Shown here: in pieces, positions 59,614 to 64,000 of the stretch
Position numbering within the stretch: the first letter of the stretch is position 1
Layout: every line of letters begins with the position of its first letter
NCBI RefSeq assembly: GCF_025643335.1
Contig: NZ_CP092489.1
Span: 2,242,501-2,306,500, forward strand
DNA: 64,000 bases
Direction of reading: 5' to 3'
From: Endozoicomonas sp. Mp262
Lineage (GTDB): Bacteria > Pseudomonadota > Gammaproteobacteria > Pseudomonadales > Endozoicomonadaceae
Made by a program: the position numbers and the translations under genes
The notes under the pieces: model-generated
Seen by the model: the letters and a program-made list of their open reading frames with translations, nothing else
The model's database searches: none
Told to the model about the DNA's origin: nothing

Positions 59614-60243
59614 ATGCATATAAATCCGGATACGGTATCAGCCAAAGATATCTATAAGCTATTAACCAGCACAGTGACACCCAGGCCTATTGCCTGGGTT
59701 TCAACAATCAATCAAAAGGGAGGGGTTAATCTGGCGCCTTTTTCTTTCTTTAATATTGTTAGTGTTGCCCCACCCGTTCTGGGATTTTCACCACTACTTG
59801 ATGGTAACGGGCAAAGAAAGGATACCCTTAATAATATTGAGTCTACCGGAGAGTTTGTGGTGAATATTGTGGGGCCGGATACCTTGCAGCAGATGAATCA
59901 GACATCGGCCTCATATGCCAGTGATATTAACGAAATGGCGGAAGTGGGATTAACTGAAATGGCATCCTGCAGAGTGTCTCCACCCTCGGTTAAGGAAGCG
60001 TTGGTTCATTTTGAGTGCACTCTTCATGACATTGTCCCGTTTGGGGATGATCCACTGGCAGGCAGTCTGATTCTGGGAAGTATCTGTCATATTCATCTGG
60101 ATGATACCGTTTATGATGGTAATTATGTGGATGTCACCGTATTGGATACAGTAGGGCGTATGGAAGGAAGTTGCTATACGAGGACTCGTGACCGACTTGA
60201 ATTAAAGAGGCCTGTATCCGTCAAAACAGATACAGGCCAGTAG
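59614..60243 (+). CDS. Flavin reductase-like FMN-binding protein
   Basis: The 209-residue protein belongs to the flavin reductase-like, FMN-binding split-barrel family: LTSTVTPRPIAWVSTINQKG, NLAPFSFFNIVSVAPPVLGF, STGEFVVNIVG and CTLHDIVPFGDDPLAGSLI. Members bind FMN, and the physiological substrate is unknown. A strong aagggggg site precedes the ATG at 59614. It is divergent from gdhA. Confidence 0.88.
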   Translation: MHINPDTVSAKDIYKLLTSTVTPRPIAWVSTINQKGGVNLAPFSFFNIVSVAPPVLGFSPLLDGNGQRKDTLNNIESTGEFVVNIVGPDTLQQMNQTSASYASDINEMAEVGLTEMASCRVSPPSVKEALVHFECTLHDIVPFGDDPLAGSLILGSICHIHLDDTVYDGNYVDVTVLDTVGRMEGSCYTRTRDRLELKRPVSVKTDTGQ

Positions 60244-60268
60244 GTTGTTATCGTAGGTCAGCAGAATC

Positions 60269-61672
60269 CTAGAGATGGGCTTCTGCGTAAGCAGCCAGTG
60301 GTGAGCGGGGAACGCCCTTGAGTTGTATGGACCCTCCGTTGGGGAAGTTCTTCAGACGCTCTGTCATATAGGTGAGTCCCGAGCTGGTGGGTGCCAGGTA
60401 AGGAGTATCAATCTGGGCCAGGTTGCCCAGGCAGATCACCTTGCTGCCAACCCCTGCGCGGGTAATGATGGTCTTGATTTGATGGGGTGTCAGGTTCTGG
60501 CACTCATCAATAATGATCAGGCTGTGCTGAAAGCTTCGTCCCCTGATGTAATTCAGCGACTTAAAATGAAGGGGTACTTGCTTCAGGATGTAATCCACAC
60601 TGCCATTGGTGGACTCGTCATCGCTATGCAGGGCCTCCAGGTTGTCGGTGATGGCACCAAGCCAGGGTTCCATTTTTTCCGCTTCGGTTCCCGGCAGGTA
60701 ACCAATATCCTCATCCAGTCCCCGGGTGGAACGGGTGGCGATGATTCGCCTGTATTGTTTACTGGCCAGGGTCATTTCAATGGCGGCGGCCAGGGCCAGG
60801 ATGGTTTTTCCTGATCCGGCGGCACCGTTGAGGTTGACCAGATGTACGTCAGGGTCCAATAGCAGGTTAAGGGCCATGGCCTGATAAATATCAAGGGGGT
60901 GTAATCCCCAGGCCTCCTGGTTCATCAGGCTGTCAGTGCTCAGGTGTTGCAGTTGAACTTCTGTTTCTGTCAGCCCGATCACTTTAGCGATAAATCCCTG
61001 GTCATCAATCAGGAACTTATTGAGGTAAAGGTCTTCCTTTATCTCATCCTTGGACAGGTTATGGGTGGTAACTCCTTCCTGTTGACAGGTTTTTACCTGA
61101 GTCACCCTGTCCCAGAAATTACCGGGATAGTGGATATAGCCTTTGGTCAGAAGGCCAATATCCGAAACCAGCTGGTCATTGTGGTAGTCTTCGGTTGATA
61201 TGCCACAGCCCCTGGCCTTAAGACGCATATTAATGTCTTTGGTCACCAGAGTGACTGGCTGGTTTGGATTATCCCGTTGGTACTGAAGAATATCGTTGAT
61301 AATCCGGTTATCGTTATTGCTGGTGGGTAGTGTGGTGACATTATCCAGCGCATGATTCATCAGGATGGACAGCCGACCATTAGGGGGGCTTTTATCTCCC
61401 CGGGCAATGGGCACTCCCTCTTCGATTTCTGCCGGGGAGGCTGATCCGAGAATATGGTCAATAAGCCGAATAGCCTGTCGGCAATCCGCTGCAATGGTTT
61501 GCTTGCCGTTTTTAAGTTTGTCCAGTTCCTCCAGAACGGTGATGGGGATAACTACCTGATGTTCTTCGAAGTTGAGTATTGAGTTAGGGTCGTGGATTAA
61601 GACATTACTGTCTAGTATGTAAGTGGTTGTTTTACTTGAGTTGATCGGCCTGGTCTCCAAGGCGTTTCCCAT
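60269..61672 (-). CDS. PhoH-family ATPase with N-terminal PIN domain
   Basis: The 467-residue protein joins a PIN nuclease domain (TYILDSNVLIHDPNSILNFE, about residues 15-150, with acidic residues in LDSNVL and LVTKDINMRLKA) to a PhoH ATPase domain (Walker A NGAAGSGKTILALAAA, then QHSLIIIDECQNLTPHQIKT). Such PIN-PhoH proteins are linked to RNA unwinding and cleavage. The start at 61672 has a GGAG site 6 nt away. Upstream ATG (61684) and TTG (61708) are possible. Confidence 0.92.
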   Translation of the reverse strand: MGNALETRPINSSKTTTYILDSNVLIHDPNSILNFEEHQVVIPITVLEELDKLKNGKQTIAADCRQAIRLIDHILGSASPAEIEEGVPIARGDKSPPNGRLSILMNHALDNVTTLPTSNNDNRIINDILQYQRDNPNQPVTLVTKDINMRLKARGCGISTEDYHNDQLVSDIGLLTKGYIHYPGNFWDRVTQVKTCQQEGVTTHNLSKDEIKEDLYLNKFLIDDQGFIAKVIGLTETEVQLQHLSTDSLMNQEAWGLHPLDIYQAMALNLLLDPDVHLVNLNGAAGSGKTILALAAAIEMTLASKQYRRIIATRSTRGLDEDIGYLPGTEAEKMEPWLGAITDNLEALHSDDESTNGSVDYILKQVPLHFKSLNYIRGRSFQHSLIIIDECQNLTPHQIKTIITRAGVGSKVICLGNLAQIDTPYLAPTSSGLTYMTERLKNFPNGGSIQLKGVPRSPLAAYAEAHL

Positions 61673-61708
61673 AGGCGGCTCCATGTCCGTTTTTTTATGA
61701 TCACTCAA

Positions 61709-62057
61709 CTTTGATTCTTATCTAAAAGTGGGGAGTGGGCAAGCCTAAATTCATACAGGTAATAAAAAAATAATAATTGGATAGTTATCTATTTGAAAAT
61801 GAATAAGTTCTTTTTAATATTACAAAGTTAACCACGTTCTTAAGGTAAAGCTTCCTGTTTTTCTATGCAGATCATATGAATAGGGAGGTGGAAGGAAAAT
61901 AACTCCACACTCCTCCCTGGTGCAGCCAAGCATTAATATCCATACAAGATAAGCGCCTCGTTCCCAGCGTCCCCGCTGGGAATGCATATGAGTGCTTCAA
62001 CTTATTCAGTGGTTGTATGGATATTCACGCTTCCCTGCACTAGTACTCAGTTACAGG
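61709..62057. other. Divergent-to-tandem intergenic region with a hairpin repeat
   Basis: This 349-bp region precedes the PIN-PhoH gene and follows rhlB. It is AT-rich (61740-61850, likely promoter region for the PhoH gene) and then holds the repeat at 61913-62044. No ORF is supported. Confidence 0.5.
61913..62044. repeat. Nested hairpin repeat (ctgcact-end family), full copy
   Basis: Outer arms ctccctggtgcagccaagc and gcttccctgcactag, then aatatccatac/gtatggatatt, then a central cgttcccagcg/cgctgggaa hairpin form three nested palindromes. It aligns with 52187-52297, and its outer arms match those of 58001-58143. Confidence 0.75.
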
Positions 62058-63461
62058 TTATGCGTGAGTAGGTTTTGTCAGCAGTTCCTGAGGGGGGTAA
62101 CTGGTGTTTATCTTTCCACCTAGTAACTCTTCCAGGTCAGGAATCAGGAAGGAGTCATCTTCACAGGCAAAGCTGATACTGGTGCCACTGGCACCCGCCC
62201 GTCCGGTTCTGCCAATGCGGTGAACGTAATCTTCAAGGTCTTCAGGCAAGTGGTAATTGATAACATGGCTGATGCCGTCAATATGTATACCCCTGCCAGC
62301 AACATCGGTGGCAACAAGAACGGCTATGTTGCCCTGGCGGAAGTTTTCCAGTGTTCTGAGTCGCTTGTTCTGGGGAACTTCCCCGGAAATCTGGTCAGCT
62401 CTGATACCACTTCTCTGTAGTCTTTCAGTCAACTTCCGGGTCTGGTCGCGTCGGTTAGTAAACACAATTACCCGTTTAAGTTGTTTTTGGTTTATCAGGT
62501 TAACAAGCAGGGGGTACTTTTGCTGGCTGGTAACGATGTATATTTTTTGGTCAACGGTGTCGGTGGCGAGGCTATCGGGTTCAATCTCCACCTTGACGGG
62601 TTGCCAGGTCCACTGTTCTCCAAGCCTCAGTACTTCATCGGTAAAGGTGGCTGAAAACAGGAGTGTCTGGCGGTCACCTGGCCGGGGTGTCATCCGGACA
62701 ATACGTCGAACCTGTGGAATAAAGCCCATATCCAGCATTCGATCGGCTTCATCAATAATCAGGGTTTCCACCAGGTCCAGGTGCAGGTCCCTGCGCTCAC
62801 AGTAATCCAGCAGTCGTCCCGGGGTTGCAACCAGGATGTCAACATAGTTTTCATTGAGTCGCTTGCGTTGTCTATCGTAATCCATGCCTCCCACAACTGT
62901 GACGACGTGAAGGGGTAAGTGCTTGGTTAAATTTTCCGCATCATTGCCAATTTGAAGTGCCAGCTCACGGGTGGGGGCAATAATGACAGCTCTTGGCTCT
63001 CCGAGGTATCGGGGGGAGGGAGCCGGAATGTCTACTAACTGTTTGATGGTACTCAGCAGAAAAGCGGCTGTTTTGCCGGTTCCCGTTTGAGCCTTGCCAA
63101 TGGCATCCCGTCCGGCCAGGGTGCTACCCAGTACCTCTGCCTGGATAGGTGTGCAGTATTTAAAACCTAAATCCTGAATGGCATGCATCAGGCCATCAGG
63201 TAGCTCAAAGTCGTGGAAACGGGTTTTGTCGGCTTCGGGTTCCACTTTGAACTGGCTGATATCCCAGGCGGGTTGTTGATGTTTGTGATGAGAGGAGTGC
63301 CTGGCTTTTCCTGTCTTATGGCTACGGGGAGATCTGGCTTTTGGTGAATGGCTACCAGAGGTGGGGGGCGCTTCGAAGTGCTGCCTGGAGTCTGATCTCC
63401 CACTTTTTTTGACTGGGGGAGAATCTTTCTTTTTTCCAAAAATGCCTAGAAAACCGCTCAA
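62058..63461 (-). CDS. rhlB: DEAD-box ATP-dependent RNA helicase RhlB
   Basis: The 467-residue protein has a charged N-terminal tail (to about residue 75) and the full set of DEAD motifs: Q motif [55 protein letters not shown], and [15 protein letters not shown]. The tail pattern [20 protein letters not shown] resembles RhlB, the helicase of the RNA degradosome in gammaproteobacteria. The start is a TTG at 63461. An upstream ATG in the same frame is separated by a stop, and no internal ATG precedes the Q motif, so TTG is likely. Confidence 0.88.
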   Translation of the reverse strand: MSGFLGIFGKKKDSPPVKKSGRSDSRQHFEAPPTSGSHSPKARSPRSHKTGKARHSSHHKHQQPAWDISQFKVEPEADKTRFHDFELPDGLMHAIQDLGFKYCTPIQAEVLGSTLAGRDAIGKAQTGTGKTAAFLLSTIKQLVDIPAPSPRYLGEPRAVIIAPTRELALQIGNDAENLTKHLPLHVVTVVGGMDYDRQRKRLNENYVDILVATPGRLLDYCERRDLHLDLVETLIIDEADRMLDMGFIPQVRRIVRMTPRPGDRQTLLFSATFTDEVLRLGEQWTWQPVKVEIEPDSLATDTVDQKIYIVTSQQKYPLLVNLINQKQLKRVIVFTNRRDQTRKLTERLQRSGIRADQISGEVPQNKRLRTLENFRQGNIAVLVATDVAGRGIHIDGISHVINYHLPEDLEDYVHRIGRTGRAGASGTSISFACEDDSFLIPDLEELLGGKINTSYPPQELLTKPTHA

Positions 63462-63743
63462 TGCTTTAGTCTCGTTCCATTATTGTCAGTAAGTGGACTT
63501 GAAGCGAGTGGTTTCTGTCGTCGCTTCTGTTGACATAAGGTGATCAACAAAGCCTGAATGAAAAGGCATATTACTGACAATTGAATTGATGGTGAGCCGG
63601 GATGTTAAACCTGTATCATAGGAATAGCTCCGGTTTTTCAATGATAAAGCTTTGGTGTCTGTCATGGAATACGAAGGTATGCGAGGTGTTAATTTTATGC
63701 TCCAGACAAACCCTTGACTGCCAGTTTGCATTGTCACTGTTGT

Positions 63744-64000
63744 TTATACGTATTCTTTTGCCTGCTTTTCATGGCTATCAGGCTCGTGATCCCGTTTGCG
63801 TAATAATAGTCCGGGGACGCCTTTCTTCTTGTTGACCCGACGAAGTTCCTGCCTGCGCTTTTTTTCGTCCTCTTTATAAAGACGCCGCCAGAGGAAGGGC
63901 GCTATATCTTCAGGCCGAACCTGTTTCTTGAAAAAAGCGATGAAAAAGCTAGCCTCTTCCGTGAATTTACCGGCCTTTGTGGTATCAGATTCAGCTTGTG
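63744..64000 (-). CDS. 3' end of an unidentified gene (truncated by window edge)
   Basis: An open frame on the minus strand runs from the window edge to TAA at 63744-63746. It has at least 84 codons and no start inside the window. It reads AESDTTKAGKFTEEASFFIA, then FFKKQVRPEDIAPFLWRRLY, KEDEKKRRQEL and GVPGLLLRKRDHEP. The tail is basic and helical. I do not recognise the family. Codon use is that of a normal gene. Confidence 0.65.
   Translation of the reverse strand, partial: QAESDTTKAGKFTEEASFFIAFFKKQVRPEDIAPFLWRRLYKEDEKKRRQELRRVNKKKGVPGLLLRKRDHEPDSHEKQAKEYV

Overview
The window looks like a chromosome segment of a marine or host-associated gammaproteobacterium. The 23S/5S rRNA genes, the lptCAB-rpoN-hpf-ptsN-rapZ-ptsO cluster, the mlaFEDCB-ibaG-murA cluster, kbl-tdh and fadL all fit that class. 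The many dispersed palindromic repeats, IS remnants, a chitobiose gene set and large AT-rich secreted or orphan genes suggest an Endozoicomonas-like (Oceanospirillales) genome. The genus is an inference from gene content and could not be tested here.

Layout. 1-4392: the distal part of an rRNA operon, with the end of the 16S-23S spacer, a 23S gene interrupted by two intervening sequences, two tandem 5S genes and a terminator. Each 23S insertion sits at the tip of an rRNA hairpin (helix 25 and helix 68), is bounded by a 20-24 bp stem and is almost filled by a small GIY-YIG nuclease gene. This is the most unusual feature of the window. 4415-7640: an IS graveyard in which an intact IS66-family element with an 8-bp target duplication sits inside a decayed IS630 transposase, followed by a relic of the flhA 3' end. 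7744-11205: tRNA-His, a glycerophosphodiesterase, a small cupin-like protein, darP and pmbA. 11686-13344: an AT-rich secreted protein of unknown function with two PPxY motifs.

13436-28325: the conserved envelope block. On the minus strand lie mgtE, ptsO, rapZ, ptsN, hpf, rpoN, lptB, lptA, lptC, kdsD and caxA. On the plus strand lie mlaF, E, D, C, B, ibaG and murA. Together they cover the nitrogen-PTS, sigma-54, LPS export and Kdo supply, phospholipid transport and peptidoglycan synthesis. kdsC is missing from its usual place, and a 285-bp palindromic repeat splits mlaB from ibaG. 28326-32502: transposon and phage debris, an Hsp20 gene, a DegS-type protease, a Nif3-like protein and a second copy of the palindromic repeat.

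32503-40679: an orphan secreted protein, then a chitooligosaccharide module (porin, PTS IIB, IIC and IIA, LacI-type regulator, GH4 phospho-glycosidase, ChbG deacetylase). Four copies of a 12-bp operator-like sequence lie between the divergent porin and PTS genes. A third copy of the large repeat sits between the IIA gene and the regulator. 40904-43160: kbl-tdh (threonine catabolism). 43293-47123: a 1276-residue orphan with nucleotidyltransferase-like motifs. 47303-64000: folE, an amino-acid ABC transporter (aapJQMP type), small membrane proteins, a divergent yicG/yadS pair, fadL, a lipoprotein, yaaA, gdhA, a flavin-reductase-like protein, a PhoH/PIN ATPase, rhlB and the 3' end of an unidentified gene. 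Several families of hairpin repeats are scattered between these genes.
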